A stretch of DNA of 64,000 bases from Lethocerus indicus. Taxonomy: Eukaryota; Arthropoda; Insecta; Hemiptera; Belostomatidae. Shown here in pieces: positions 1-14,145 of the stretch; within the stretch, counting starts at the first letter, position 1; each line of letters starts with the position of its first letter. The stretch is from contig JACDQD010000002.1 in NCBI GenBank assembly GCA_019843655.1, forward strand, positions 17,755,154-17,819,153. The letters are read 5' to 3'. Both the position numbers and the translations under genes were made by a program. Below the pieces are notes generated by a model. It made no database searches. It saw nothing but the letters and a program-made list of their open reading frames with translations, and was not told where the DNA came from.

Positions 1-909
1 CAGAGCTCGGTTAGTAGCGCGCGATAAACAAGCCCCAAGATCGGCGGGAGGGCCACCCGTCTATTTTTAAACGGATCCTCCGCCTCTACTTCCGTCCTTT
101 CATCCTCTCAGGGCGAACTGTTGCGCTCGCACGCCGCCCTCCATTCCCCCGATGACCGCGTACAGACCGTTTCCGAACGGACCTCTCTCCACAAACCCAA
201 ACTCATATTCGATCTATTCAAACTTACAAAAACATAACTCGGCCTCTCCGCTACTTCCCCGTTTCTTTAATTCTTTCACGCGACAATCCAATAAATATCG
301 AATTACCTTCCGAACGACGAAGCCCGATAAAACAATATATTATATACAGGTCATAAGAATACTGTGTTGGTGATGAGGCGTTCAGACTTACGTTTGTACT
401 CTCTTTTACGCTTTCTCGAAAAAATTAGGACAACACAGTCCCGACTGTGACTCGAGCGAGGGCCGTCGATCGAGATCGAAATTATAATTTCACGGCACCA
501 AAACGTCGTCGGGGATTATTCAACGCAGGGTAGTAGTCGTCGAACTTACAACACTGCACCACAACCGTCGTCGGCGTTGAACAAGCGAGTTGGCGTGAGC
601 GGTGGACGTATCGCGGATCGAGACGCGCACTGATAGTGGAAATTGGGCGTGTGTAGAAGAAGTGTGGCGGTGTGTCGGCGTGAGAACGGGAGTAACGTGT
701 ATGTATATATGCGAGGGGAGGCGGGTAGAGGGACGAGGTCGAGGGCGAACACGAGGACGAGGATGAGCGCGAGACGAGCGAACAAGTGACCGGAGTGGCA
801 AGCACCGGGAACTCGGCCGCCGCCAGACTGGGCCCGCCGCCTCCCACCCGCCACCCCATGTCTACCAACTCACCCGCCCCAACACATTTTCCCCCAACCT
901 TTCCCTCCC

Positions 910-953
<44 letters not shown>

Positions 954-3900
954 TATCTTACTGTCTGTAATCGAATTTGACAACTGCCTGTCGAACCTCC
1001 CTATTCTCTCTTATACAACCTTAATTACTACCCATTTTACATTCCCCAATAGAATTTACTTCCTTAAAGAAGATAAAAAATACGTTCGGAAAAATCTATT
1101 GTTTTTAACAAGTATTAAGCCCGGTTATTGAGTAATTCCAAGCAAATATATCAGTAAAACAAGTGCTGTGGACGAACCGTAAAAATTACAAGATATTCCA
1201 GAAAATTTTCCCCACCGGGTTGGGATCTGACTGCAACTGACGGTACTGGCGCGAAACTTCATACTTCATTTATTTCTAAGCTAAACCGAAGTCGGCATTC
1301 CTTTCTACACTCCAGTAATAATCACCGTCTAAATAATTATTCTATAGTTAACTTTACATTAGTTATTAAGTAAAATGTCGATATTAATAGCGGTAAAATT
1401 CTAAACAGGATGTTTCAATTTTGCATATACGTTGATTTAAAGGATTCTTTGAGATTCTTTACAAGATAAGGAATTAGAACTAAGTCTGATAATAGGGAAT
1501 GCTAATTAAGTTTCCGTGGAAGTTAGAAATATGATCCGTAAATGCGGTATTAAATACGTCAGTAAATCACGAACTGGTTAATATGTGATTAAGGAAATGC
1601 TGTGTTCATGACCACTCGTAAATAATGAATTAATTTAAGATACCTATTAAAGTGACCGCGAGGGATCGTTATGCCATTAGTTAAATTATTTATAATGTCT
1701 CTCATAAGTGATATTTTGTGGGGTAACTTTCACAATTAACAAATAATAAAATGCCGATTAGTGGCTGTGGACCAGGTGCTCGAACTAAGAGCAGTGGCAT
1801 ATTTTCGATTATAACTGTAATGTCTGATCTGCTTATAATTTAAAAGGCTCGCTCGTAATAGGCGGTCTCTGTGGCACCACATTCAACGCGCGTAAAATGC
1901 TGTTTAAAATGTACTGTTCGAAGCCGGGCCAAATGTAGGAGTAAGCGAGAAGTGGCGAAGTTTCAGGCTATATCTAGATACAGAGTTGATAGCCGCTCAA
2001 TAGCTTCTTCCTTCGAGTATCAGCCGCCACACAAATGCACTGAGTTGGTCACCGACCGAACTCTCTTATGAACAGAATGCAGCTAATATCCTCGATATAC
2101 CCAAATAACTCAATCTCTAACTTTATAATTAACTGAATCCAAGAGATAAAATGAATTAAAAATAAGTTGGAAACTTCTTTTTAAATATTTTAAGTTCACC
2201 GATTGTTTCTCGAAACAATAATCACCGTATATTTTAATTCGCCCAAAGTTAACCGCCACAGAAAATAAAATCTTATATAAATCACTTTATAACTATGTCT
2301 AGTTTTGCATCAGACAGAACCAGAAATATCGCTTCCAGTTCCAAGTGCAAAAGTAGAGAATCTAGACCATCTATTTTTAACTCTTTTGTCTGCTCTGCTT
2401 GTCTATAGTGCGGACCCCAGTACATTAGATTTGAAAAATGTTTGATTCCCAATACCGGTTAATGAAATGTACTGTTAACACATTTTGGACACCGAGAAAT
2501 AAATTCAGTTATTTGTTATTACGCTACGCTGATATTATACTAACTGAACTGAGGTTAATAAGGAATAAAAATTAAAAACAAGGCCAAAATAAAAGGTATT
2601 TCTCCTGTTTTAGTTATGACGATAACTGTTATTTTCACGATAGTTTCTAACCACAGTTCGTAGTCGCCTAAGTTCATCGGAACGGTTAAGACTTCGTTTA
2701 TATTTATCTTTATATCGATCAGGGTCGGCAGGCCGAAAACGGAGGGGATCGATTAAAAATTAAAATGAGAAGGTCCTTCATTAAGGGACGGAGGATCGAG
2801 TAATTCTCTTTTTTTTACAGAAAATTTCCATTTTCTGTGTCGGCAGATTCGGGTCGTCGGATATTGGGGTGGCGAGCGGTCGTCAACAGGGCCCCGGATT
2901 TTGCTGAATTGCGACAACTCATTATTCTTGAAATCTCGAGCCCCGCCACGCGCCCCTCCCTCTCGCTACCAACAAAAAAAATATTAATAAGATCTCTGAA
3001 AAAAGGACTGACTTGGATGTTCATTTCCGAAATGATCCCCCGCCTCTCCTCCCGCCCGAGTCAATCATGTTGCGCCGAAGAATCTGCGACACTGTTGGAT
3101 AACTATAAGGACCCAAAACAATTTTCGATTCATTCTACTATTAAACAACGAACATTCAGTCACGAGCACAGTTAAATAACCCAAGAATTGTTAAAACTTC
3201 TAATTAAAATGCGCGATCATAAAATTATTACTTTTCGGTGGTATCTAACGCGGATATCCTACTGATATCAATAAGAAATATGATTTCGAATTATGGGCCC
3301 TGTAAATAGTGTGTATAACTATTAGTCGTAAATTGAAGCCTTCGCTTATTCGAACTTAATTTGGCATTGCCGAAAGGTAATTCAATCATCAGATTACAGG
3401 AGGAGTTATGCAGGTAGTAGCCGATTGTAGCTCCCATATATCACAACTATTTCAATAATAGCCCTCGCCGGCTCCACCTAATGAAGACAGAAATATGATA
3501 AATGCGCTAAATGCGTTCCTCTCGGTCGAGAAATGCCAATATTCCATTCCGCGATTGGCCCAAACGGTGAAGGGATTCACTTAACAGGTTAAATATATCT
3601 ACAACTATTTCAAAGTTATTTTACTTCTAACACTCACTTAAACGACTTTAATCATCACAATCGTTCGCTAAATAACAAAAAGTGTTATTAAAATATTATA
3701 GTTTACATTTTCATTCACGCCGGCGGATATAACGAAAAAATACCCACCGCCGTTCGGCCCGAGTCAATGGATTTCGGAATATTCATGAATCCGTCTTATG
3801 AAATCGGATTTCGAGGAGAGAAAAAAACTGCATTAATTACGAGAGGGAAATTTTAATAATTAACGAGATAATAAATTATTATTGATCGCCCCGCCCCGAT

Positions 3901-6900
3901 TCTACCGCACCATTAATTCAAATATTGAATTATATTTATTATAAAATAAAAATGATAATTATTATAAAGTTAAATAACAATTTTATTATCATTAATAGAC
4001 GAGTATTTACCTTATGAGAACATTAGGAAACACCAAATATGAATATTAGCTAATCATAATTACATATATAATTCTTGAGAACGGAAAGACGAGGTCGGAG
4101 GTTGAAAAAGCAATCGTAACATTGTCCGAAATTCCGATATGTATATCGGGTGCTGCAGAATAACAATATGTGGGTACGGCCTGGACTGTAGCTGGACCGT
4201 GTTGAACCGCTGGCACGGTTTATTAAAGAGTGTGCCATCGATGGGGGATGGGGGACGGGCTGCATTAATGGGCCGCCGGTGGCCCATGGCTCTGTCGCTC
4301 ACTGAGAGCAGCGAAATGAAACGAGAGTTGAAATTGACGGCCTGCCAGACGTTGAAGATGAACGGCGCCAAACAATCCAGTAGAAAATTGCGGATCATAC
4401 GAAAAACGTCGGAACAAAAACAAGCAAGATTTGCAGAAATTGACTGAATGCACGTTCATAACACTCTCATTCATTATTAGTCATTTCAATTGTAATTATT
4501 ACTTATACTTCCATTTGTACGCATAATCCGTTTCGTGGAAGGAATATTCAAGAATAATAATATTATGATTACAGTTTCTGTTTTCATTTACGATGACTCT
4601 GTCGTAATATCTTCACTAAACATAGTGTATACTGCTTAAATTTATAATTTTATTAAATAATTTACAAAATTTTAATTCTTCTTAAAATTTGTAAAACGAC
4701 GTGATGAGGAATCACAAAAGTTTAATTTCTTATAAAAATTAAAGTAATTAAAAAATTAAATTTCCAACTATACAGAACCATTTATTCTCCTATTTTTTTC
4801 CATTTTCCACGGTTTTCCATTCATAAGGGAAGATCCTCTAACGAAGTAAATGATGGAAGAAGCCAACCTTTGGTGAAGACAAAACAAGACGCGGGGCCAG
4901 ACCAATTAATCAGTTTTCCTTAATTGACAGTTGAACAAACTAGGCGGGGCTTCGGCCACCCTGAGCCACCGTAATGTACATCTAAACTAGCTGAAATGTC
5001 TATATAGAAGATTGAGCGGGATTTAAAACGGAGTTTAAAGCAATTTGGATTATAAGCCAAAACAATGATAACTACACAATGATGATCACGTGCCTTTATT
5101 GAATAAAAGATCAAGCAACAAACGCGTAATAATTGAGAAATGGAAAGAAATGCAATGAAAAATTTCACAAAGTGCAATAGAACAACTAATAAAATCTCAA
5201 TATTTACTGTACGTCACTATATTACTGACAAAATACTACTTACTGACTATGACAAGGGACTGGAACCGAATAGTCGATGGATAGCTTATGATCTAATAGT
5301 CGATCTGCGAGAACAAATCAAGAGATTAATTATAGTCGTGAGAACTACCGTAGTTACTGTACAGTGACAACACTAATAGATTCGAACTAATAGAATGATC
5401 TATCGTGCAAATGCTTCACTAAGACTAATAGGAAATACTACTGAGGATCGCAGGAAACGAAAACCCTTTTACGATTTAGTCTCTCTCCTCGGCCCCAGAG
5501 GCCATTATAAAATTTCCATAAGGGGAAATTGAATATGTATGGATACAATAAATTCTCGGTGTAGCGAATATTGTTCTAACAATTCAACTAAAATGTTATT
5601 AGGTATACGTTGAACTCCGTTGCCATTTCCAATTTTCCAACTTCCTATAAGAATCTGCAAAGAATTTGAAATCGACGAGTGGCTCCCAGATGCTGAGAAA
5701 TAATTTAAAGCAGTTAAAGAATTAGCTTCGGCCTGGCGTTAAATGGCTGACAAGTGATCTTTGAAGCCGTTAGATACAATAGATTAATAAATCAAACACT
5801 TCTCCGTTTCTGCCAGTCGCAGGTATTGAAGAACGCATTATAAGCTTAAAACAGGTGGCCGATAAGTTGAGCCTAATTACCTCATTGCCGCATTCATTGG
5901 AATTTCCGAGTAATTTCCATTTCACCAGTTTGAATACAGGTGTAACATTCATCGCGATTAAAATATTATCAATTAAGAATTTCGTTACACCGGCTGAATG
6001 TCGGTATTACTGAATGCTGCGTAATGTAGTATAATCGGATGTACGCAGGCTTTCAGCAGTACTGGCATCCCAGATTTCAATGGGGAATAGAATGGGCAAC
6101 GGAGCCCAACAGAATTTCGTATCGGACTGTTGTTATCGCTACCGCAAATGAAAACGGCCGGTATTTACAGACCCTTTGCCAATTGACCTTAATCGTTGCT
6201 AATAAACAATAATAATAAAAATGGTAATAAGGCGGGCTAAGAATAGAATTGGTAGGGTCTAATTGGCCCCAACGCCCCCCGTTGTTTCGCGCATTTTTAA
6301 CCAATAACAAATTTTCCCCTTTGATAATCGAATTAGACTTAGCCGTTTAAAGCTATACAGTAAATTGTTCAATCAGTAGAAAAATCGTGAACGTGTTTTC
6401 GGACATTAAAAAGAGTGTAGATCGAATACTTCTTGACTCTTTCATTACAATTAGATAAGTGTACGTTATCTACACAAAAAATCTACACAACTAGGATCTG
6501 CGAGATCATGTATACTAAAAGAACACGGGTGATAATATGCCAAAATCAGTCTATGACCTCTTAATATCTACTAGCCACATATTAATGGCAGTAGGCTAGC
6601 AGGTGCTAACCGTAGAGTACACATTTGACGATTGGTGATAAGCAGATACAGCCGTAGTATGACTGAAAGGTGTGGGAGGAAACAGAAACGCGTACGGACG
6701 ATAATGGTCCGAACTCTCGCGGAGCCATTCATAACTAGATTATTTCCGTCCTTTCGACACATTTACTTTTTCATTACACAATGACATTTACTTCCACTCC
6801 CCGTTGGCATGACAACCGATGCAACAATTATATTTTCATTTAAGAAAATATAATTAAATGAAGAGTACATATTTCGGACATATATGTCAACGAAAGTCCT

Positions 6901-9629
6901 ATATTTTATCTAGTGCATTTCCACATACTAGACAAATAGGCAAGAGGTATACATGTGGATGAGAACAAGGGGCTAAGGAGGGAATGGAAGGGTATAGAAG
7001 AGGGTGCTAAAACAGGAAAGAGTGTAAAGAGCGAACAAGAAGGAAGTATAGGAGTGTATCAGTGGGAAAGGAGCGGGTAGGAAGATTCATGAGTGTAATA
7101 GTATTACTTAGACTTGGTGTGGGCCGGGCCGCGGGGCCGGTTGAGCAGCCATACATTAAGTCTAATCGTCTGGACCGCTTTGTATCACATAGACTGCGGT
7201 CTTACTGCCACCGCAGTACTACTCTCCTAATAACCACCTCTCGGTCTTCGTTAGCGGTCATTTCCGACCCTGCACTCGATCTCCGAAAGAAATTGAAAGA
7301 AACTAATCAACCATTCTTGGACGCTATTCGGAAAATATCAAACGGAAAAAGATTGAGATCAGAAACAATATACTGTTGTCCATATTGAACGCAACAACAA
7401 AACTAATTAAGAGAATAACTCATTAGCAATTACTGGACTAAAAAATGTTTATTTAGTAACAACGGTATGACATGTTTAACCAGTATTCAGTAAGTTTGTA
7501 TATGGTTATGTTTCAAGCAAAGTCCTTTCTATCCACGGTTAAAGGAAAAGCGTACCGTTCTCATGTGGCCTTTATAGACCCCAGGCCGGCTTTGTCCTCT
7601 GTAAAAGGTTCTCCCTTCCAGTACTCTCACATTCGTGACCGACAACGAAAAATCAATACTGGAGAAAGGGAGGACCGAGTGGGAACCCTATTAGGCCCAC
7701 TGATTAACTCGGGGAGGACAGATGGCCGAGTCTTATCTAGCCGGCCAGTCATAGTTTTCATAGTCATAGGCGCGGCTTTTTGCCCTCCCAGCTGCCTACC
7801 CCACCGCCCCCAACCACCCCAACCACCCCTCCCATCATCGGTCGGCTGCATCTGTTCAACCCCCTCCCTTTCTCGACGTCGACCTCGTCGCTTTAATTAA
7901 ATCGAGTTCTACAACGAGCCGGGGCCGCGAATTTATGACCTCACCGAGGGGCGGCCTCGGAGGAGAGGAGAGAAAGGCCTTTCGGGCCTTTTTCGGGCCG
8001 ATACGCGCTAATCGAGTACCCGGCCCAAGTTCGGTATTAAACAGACCTCCGGGACCGGGGATTGATCGACGCCTATTTACCGGGCGCCCGACAGGGCCCA
8101 CTTTGAATGGCGGATCGAAGAAAGGATCTCCAAAGCCGAAGTCTTCCCCTTAGGAATAAATCTTAAGAAACTACCCTCCTTTAGGTAGAGTTTTACAAAT
8201 CCCCAGTTTTGCTCGATTAATAATTTGAGTCGCTGTAATTTACCTTACATAAATGCTGTTTAACTTGTAACTCTAAATGACGACTATTTATCGAGTATTA
8301 ATCGAAGAGGGATTATTATTTTAAGGGGATTATTATTATACGCCGGCCTATAATTGTGCACTGCATTTATGTCGTGCTGGTTAGTATCGGCTGCGCCTTG
8401 TAGTTCAATAGGCGGGAGTAATTATTTTACAAATAAAAATTATTGGTTTTCGGGTAGTAATTGCGTTAAAATATTGTCTTTTCTGACGAAGTAATTTGTG
8501 ATTTTACTATAAACACTTCCGCGATGCGATCTATTTTAAAATTCTTTTCGATCGGTAAGATATCAATGGGAAACCCACGCTATCTAATTTAATAATGCTA
8601 ATTGATGTTGGCTAGAAAATGACAGATAGTTTTGCCCCGGTAGAGAGCTTTCCGATTGGTAACACGCAAGCCGCATGCAGTCTGATATTCCCGATGATTC
8701 ACAAGGCGCGGCACACCACCACCTTTCTATAACTCCTCGCAAAGCTGCTACGCCCCACGATAAAAGTCAATGTGTAAACGCGTTAATATTATACCTACGA
8801 TCCCAATTAATAGAAACGTTTAAACTATACAGAAAGGGCAGGTAAATAGTTAACTCCACTGTCTAGTACCTGGTAATACAGTGCACAGGTATATTCGACT
8901 GCTTGAGGGATCGGGAAATTTAAACGGTATTGGTACGACTTCAACCCTCCGGCCAAGGTGCCAGATGCGGTTCAGAATAATCGAGCGTACGGGTCCCGAA
9001 CCCGAGTATAAGATGATTACGTTACGTTGTGTTTACGTTAGGTACGGTTACAGCACTACATTTGCGCACGGCTGGAACCTTTTCTAGCGAGTTATGTGCG
9101 GTCGCGTATCTCATCAAAACTATCGGGAGTGGAGGAACTGACGCCGCACAACTACAAGTTACAAGTACCGCGGGGACTTGCGGTTCCCGAAGCAACACGG
9201 CGGAGTGGAGCAACCGGCTAAGAATCGTCGTGGGGGGCGGAGGGACTTTCGAGGGGGAGCGATGTTGTGCGTGTGTGACTGGAGTGTGAGGGAGGGTAAT
9301 TAAAACGGGCACAACTCTCGGAGGTTCCGCGGGGGAGTCGAAACAAGGGGTGGCGGTATCCCGCAATGTACGTCTGGGTTCTGGCTACCTCGGGACAACA
9401 ACCCTCGGACCCCTATAATTTAACCGGCCGTCCTGGGAGTCGGATTTTACCACTTCTCCTATCCCTAGTCCATCGCTACTTACGAATTAACCTATCTGAG
9501 AAGGGACACATAATATTTCTACTTTTCTCTTTCCCATTAGGCAAGGAAATATTTCTCAAAAAATATAAATTTTTCTTTTTGCAATTAAATTTTATATTAC
9601 CTGTATTATTTAAATATAAGTTTAAAAAT
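1..9629 (-). other. Intronic sequence, left part of the first Bruno-3 intron
   Basis: This stretch lies downstream of the Bruno-3 donor at 14763 on the minus strand, so it is inferred to be intron, although I found no second exon to close it. It holds a CT microsatellite (916-950), a C-rich and G-rich patch around 7070-8150 with short inverted GGCC-type repeats near 7970, and otherwise AT-rich DNA without recognisable coding sequence. The longest open frame (482-952, minus) is created by the CT repeat reading as Arg-Glu repeats and is not a gene. I see no tRNA, rRNA or transposon protein here. Confidence 0.5.
916..950. repeat. (CT)n microsatellite
   Basis: About 17 uninterrupted CT dinucleotides, preceded by an imperfect pyrimidine tract. 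On the minus strand it reads as GA and produces an artefactual Arg-Glu open frame. Confidence 0.97.
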
Positions 9630-9641
9630 AGTATCGCATTC
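9630..9641. repeat. Target-site duplication of element copy 1, left
   Basis: AGTATCGCATTC, repeated exactly at 10043-10054 on the other side of the element. Confidence 0.8.
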
Positions 9642-10042
9642 GTTTAACATACCTTTTTTGTGGTCTGCGAGCGGTTGAAATACCGTAGATTTAGTGTGTT
9701 TCTGTCTCCTCTCGCTGGTTTGGTCTTTTGATTGACCGTTTTCGGCAGCTCGCCATCCTCAGTAGCGGTGTTAGTCACTTTTGGCACTTTGGGTGTTTTC
9801 CCTCCCAACCCAAATAAGACAAACAACAGCCCCCAAAAACACAATAACCAGACACATATATATACACAGGACAAACAGACAACCACCACAGTACAAGTGA
9901 CAGTGACAGTGCAGTGAGGATGCCCTAAAAACATCCAAAGTGCCAAAATTGATTAACACCGCTACTGAAAATGGCGAGCAGCCGAAACCTGTCTAGCAAA
10001 AGACCAAACCAGCGAGAGGAGACAGAAACACACGAAATCTTC
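9642..10042 (-). mobile_element. Copy 1 of long inverted-repeat element, with 12-bp target duplication
   Basis: The left arm (to about 9795) and right arm (about 9945-10042) are near-identical reverse complements for roughly 100 bases; both contain the TCTCCTCTCGCTGGTTTGG block. The copy is flanked by a perfect 12-bp direct repeat, AGTATCGCATTC, at 9630-9641 and 10043-10054. The left end carries the full terminus, starting GTTTAACATACC and including TGGTCTGCGAG, while the right end stops about 40 bases sooner, so relative to copies 2-4 this copy lies in the opposite orientation. The centre holds an A/C-rich segment with an ACATATATATACAC run and a CAGTGACAGTGCAGTGAGGATG block. There is no coding capacity, so it is non-autonomous. 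Classical MITE is the alternative reading, but 12-bp duplications and unequal ends fit retroposition better. Confidence 0.85.
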
Positions 10043-10054
10043 AGTATCGCATTC
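10043..10054. repeat. Target-site duplication of element copy 1, right
   Basis: Exact second copy of the 12-mer at 9630-9641. Its first bases (AGTAT) also resemble the element arm, so the true duplication may be a few bases shorter. Confidence 0.75.
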
Positions 10055-12137
10055 TTTGTGCTCTAACTGTTCGGTTGTACCTATACATTAAAAATTAACT
10101 TAATTTTATAACTTATTACAAAGAGTCAATTCGTTAGGTTAATTACTCGAAAGTATCTGAACTACGTCACATCAAATTCGCTAATTTTATAACAAGATAA
10201 CTGGAGTAATATACTTTTCACTTTTATTGCATTTGAAGATTATATTCGAGAAAAATTTCAATTCAAATTCATTCGCATATCATAATGTTTGGAACTTTAA
10301 CTGTTTCAACATATAGAGAAAACGAAACGTTAAATATGTTCTGGTGGGCGGTGAGCGGGTAGGTAAGGGCGGACGAGATCCTGATATTAGGTTGAACAGG
10401 TGCTTACGCCTAGAATGATGGAGGGAGTACAATTTCCCGGGTAATACCCAACATTGAGGCGGATAGAGCGGAACGACGCCGGGGTTTGGGGGTAAGTCAA
10501 CCCGCGGTGACACTCCATTAGCAATACATTTTAGGGGATTCACTTAAGTGGCAATACTCTCAAAGCCTCGGCACACTCCTTTATAAACCAGAAATCGGCA
10601 CCGGCCTATATTTGAAACAAGGAAATTGATTCGTTTCTACTTTATTGGGCCGAAAATCAACATTTTTTATGTTCCTTTATCAATAGCCAGTTTCAATTAA
10701 GTTTATTGCTACCTTTTCATCAGTGTATTTTATTAGCCTATTCCAACTTATGTCCATTAATGAAATAAGTTATTTCAAAAATATTTTATCCCGTAGTATA
10801 TATTAGATTAAACATTTTGCAGGCCTACTAAAGAAAAAGGTCGGAATTTCAGAATGCCTCAAGGAACGTCCGGTACGCCAAGGATTTTCACGGTACCTTG
10901 CCTCGGCCGATTTCATTTTTCTCTTCGGTCATTTTAACAGAAACTTAAAGGTTTCTTCGAACTTTTATGAGCTTCAAAGCGCATTTGTATCCGCATTTCT
11001 TCCTCACTGGGCTCGCATTTATTTGAAAACGGGCGTGCAGAGAGTTCGACCCTGTCCCCCCCCCGAATTGTGCAGACATTACCTACGGGAATAAACTATT
11101 TTAATGTTGGATAAACTAATAAATAAATAGAACTAACGCGGGTCCGCATATTCATATTGATTTGCGCGAAATGTCGTCTGGCGTTATAAAGGGGGGGGGG
11201 CTTTCTTGGCGGTGGTGAGACGCGCATTGGGGGAAGAAAAGCGGCGGCCCTGAGATAAGGTATTGTGAGACGGGCGGGGCACGTGATGTGCCAGTGCGAG
11301 CATCCCAACAGCACAGATAACACATGAATTGTGCCCCAACGCTCCGCTTCTGTTTTTTCAACCCGCCGCTGGCGAACGCTGCACAACTTTTTGGCGCTTT
11401 TTATACCGTCTCGATATTTATAACGGACGCTTCGAAGAAAGTGGCCGGCGGGAGCCGACCGATTATGAGCTCCGCTCGTCCTTTAGATTCTGGCAAGATA
11501 TTAGTTTCCACGCCAGCGATTTATGGCATTGAACTCCTGATCTGTTGAGGTTTTAACCTAACTCTGTGTGGGGGACGCGTTTACGGGAATGGTAATAACG
11601 CTCATAACCCTTTCCGTACACTATAACATGAACTGCTTGAGATGATTGCTGTAGTGCGCAAAGATAAAGTGTCGATAACTCCTTAACTAGCACATTCATG
11701 AGAAATAAATAAAAATAGTGGTAATTTTGCAAATGAAACAATAGAAAGTGGGCCAGCGAAAATCCTCAAATAGTACGCCTTTTTGATGCTCGTGCGAGGG
11801 GGTGGAGGGAGGACGGTACCGTGGAGGTGGGGGAAAACATGAAATATGAAACGGGCGCAGAAAAGACATGCCAAGAGCTTTGTCTACTGTTTCCTGTCTG
11901 TCGAGCATTCATAGCGGCGGGGTCGGCCTCTTTGTGCCCGGTGAAAAAGGCTGTGTCCCCCCACGCCGAGAACGAGCTCGCTACGCCACAGAATTTGTCG
12001 ACGTAATTGATTGAGCAGGGCGGAGTCCGGCCCCGGGTATAAATCTAGGAAATCGCGCTATTAGTGTGGCCTAGCACCGGATAGGAGGAGCAACCCGGGC
12101 CCTACAAAAGGCCTCCCCCGACCTCAGAATTGTTCAT

Positions 12138-12168
12138 CCCCCCACACCCACCCACCCACCCACCCACC
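12138..12168. repeat. (CCCA)n tract, G-quadruplex-capable on the minus strand
   Basis: Six or more C3 tracts separated by single A or short spacers. On the minus strand this reads TGGG repeats, which fulfils the usual four-tract G-quadruplex pattern with one-base loops. Confidence 0.9.
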
Positions 12169-14145
12169 ACCTAACCGCCTCCCTAGTACAGTCGACCGGA
12201 ATTTTCGTCGCTATATTACGAGGGAGGAGGAACCGCATTTTGTATTCCCCATATGAGTTCAGGAACTTCGAGAATGCGGAAATTAGAAGACGTATGAGAA
12301 AAGCCAGAAAAATGTGGAATAATACAATAATGTATATCATAGTTCACGAGAATAATACCTCAATATTTAATTCGTACCTGCGAGGATGCAATAGAAAATA
12401 CCTTACGAATATATTTTTTAATATTATCCCCCCCTTTGTTTTTTTGTTTGACGAAAAATTTATGAAAAAAAATACCAGTTTAAAGTTTCAAAATAACGTG
12501 TATTGGCGAAATAGTTAATTAAAGAAGCTATATTGCAACACCTATTTCTGACTACACCAGAACAGTTCAATGAGTAGAATATTAATCATTTCATCTTTGA
12601 GGTTGTTATTACCATGTATGCGGTCATTTTTCTTATCATCGTTCAGATTAATATTATCGATTGATTGCTCATATGTGGAGGTTGCGGATGGATCACTCGT
12701 CCCATCTTACACCCACTTTTGTCCTCTTGTCACAAAGTATAAGTCAAATCTTGTTGAAAAATAAAATTTTCTAAAGATAATAACGCGAGTTTAATAATGT
12801 TATACGCGATTGCGAGTAATACGATGCAGCGGTCTAAAAGAAATCAGGGACTGGAAACTGGGTCATGAATTAAAAATCAAAATCTTCGAGATAAGTATTG
12901 ATCCATTGTAATATTTCCCGCTCAATTGAGTAGAAAACGAAATAAATCTCGAGCACCATTTCAGTAATAGATTACCGTGTACTTAGGATAACTTATTTAA
13001 GTTAATGTTTCCTTCTTATTGAATTGTTTCAAGTTCGATGGAAAGCCAGTAAGATGGAGACAGCCGAATACACTTATTTCAAATATAAAAGAAATCTTTT
13101 ATACCTAGCCTCAAGTGAATTATATTTCTTCAATAATGTTTCATTTTAGGAATGAAGAGTCTTATTTACTAGGTTTTTCACACCAGTAAATCCATCATTA
13201 CAGGCATTACTCTACGAATTAAATTTGCCTGATGTTAGTCTCCGTAGATAATGTAGCGCCGATAAATGTTGAATCACATATTAATTTAAATCTGAGAGAA
13301 GCAAACTTCATATAAAAAGGAGATGTCACTTTCGGTTATCAAAACGTATGTATTCTGTTTTTTATTTCTATTGTTTATTTCACAACCAGAAAATGAGCTT
13401 ACTACCGGAAATATCGGAAATTTAAACAATAAGAGCACCAATGGGAACGATGAAAAAGAGGAATTCGATGCCACGAATGAAACTGAATGTTTGGAATGCA
13501 ACAGAGGCTATAGTTAATGATTGTGCGGCAGTAAATCGAGGGAATACCCGGGATTCAGGCCAAATGAGAAGCCGCACTCAACTCCACGAGCTCGCTCCAA
13601 TTCAGGTCACCGAATAAACCCTAAGTGCTTACTACTTTAGGTTTTCATTTCTGTTTAATTACAGACAGACGTGTAGCGCACGCGCATAAAAAGTGCACAC
13701 GAGCGATATTAATTCCACAGCCGTAACTAATAAAATGTGCAAATAGTGCAATAGTAAAAAGTTGTATAAATCCTAATCAACGGTGTGTATCGACTTCACA
13801 TCAGGATGTGTTTTCTGACAGGAGAACTGACACCATAAGAGGGAAGTGTCCGGTAACACAAAGTGCTCCATCAATGTCAGGACACATAAGATAAAGCAAA
13901 GGGAAAGGAAATCTTGTACAAGCACAGTATGGATTACAGGGCATTAAGGGTAGAGCTGTAATAGTGAAATGGGAAGTATGAAAATGTTGTATAATATTCC
14001 CTTCATAACAAGATACTTATTTCAGCTCCAAGCTATTGGGCTGTAGTGAAATTTGTTTGCCACATTTCGATGTTCCTTATATGACATGAGTGTGTTCCTC
14101 GTCCGATTTTGGTGACTGGTACTATCCAACTATCTATAATACGAT

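Noticed and set aside
482..952. 156-codon minus-strand open frame, the longest in the window
   Set aside because: It starts in the CT microsatellite, which reads as Arg-Glu repeats, and the rest is low-complexity with no homologous motif.
5360..5395. Minus-strand TTCGAAT with flanking near-complementary bases
   Set aside because: Resembles a tRNA T loop, but no cloverleaf can be drawn upstream.
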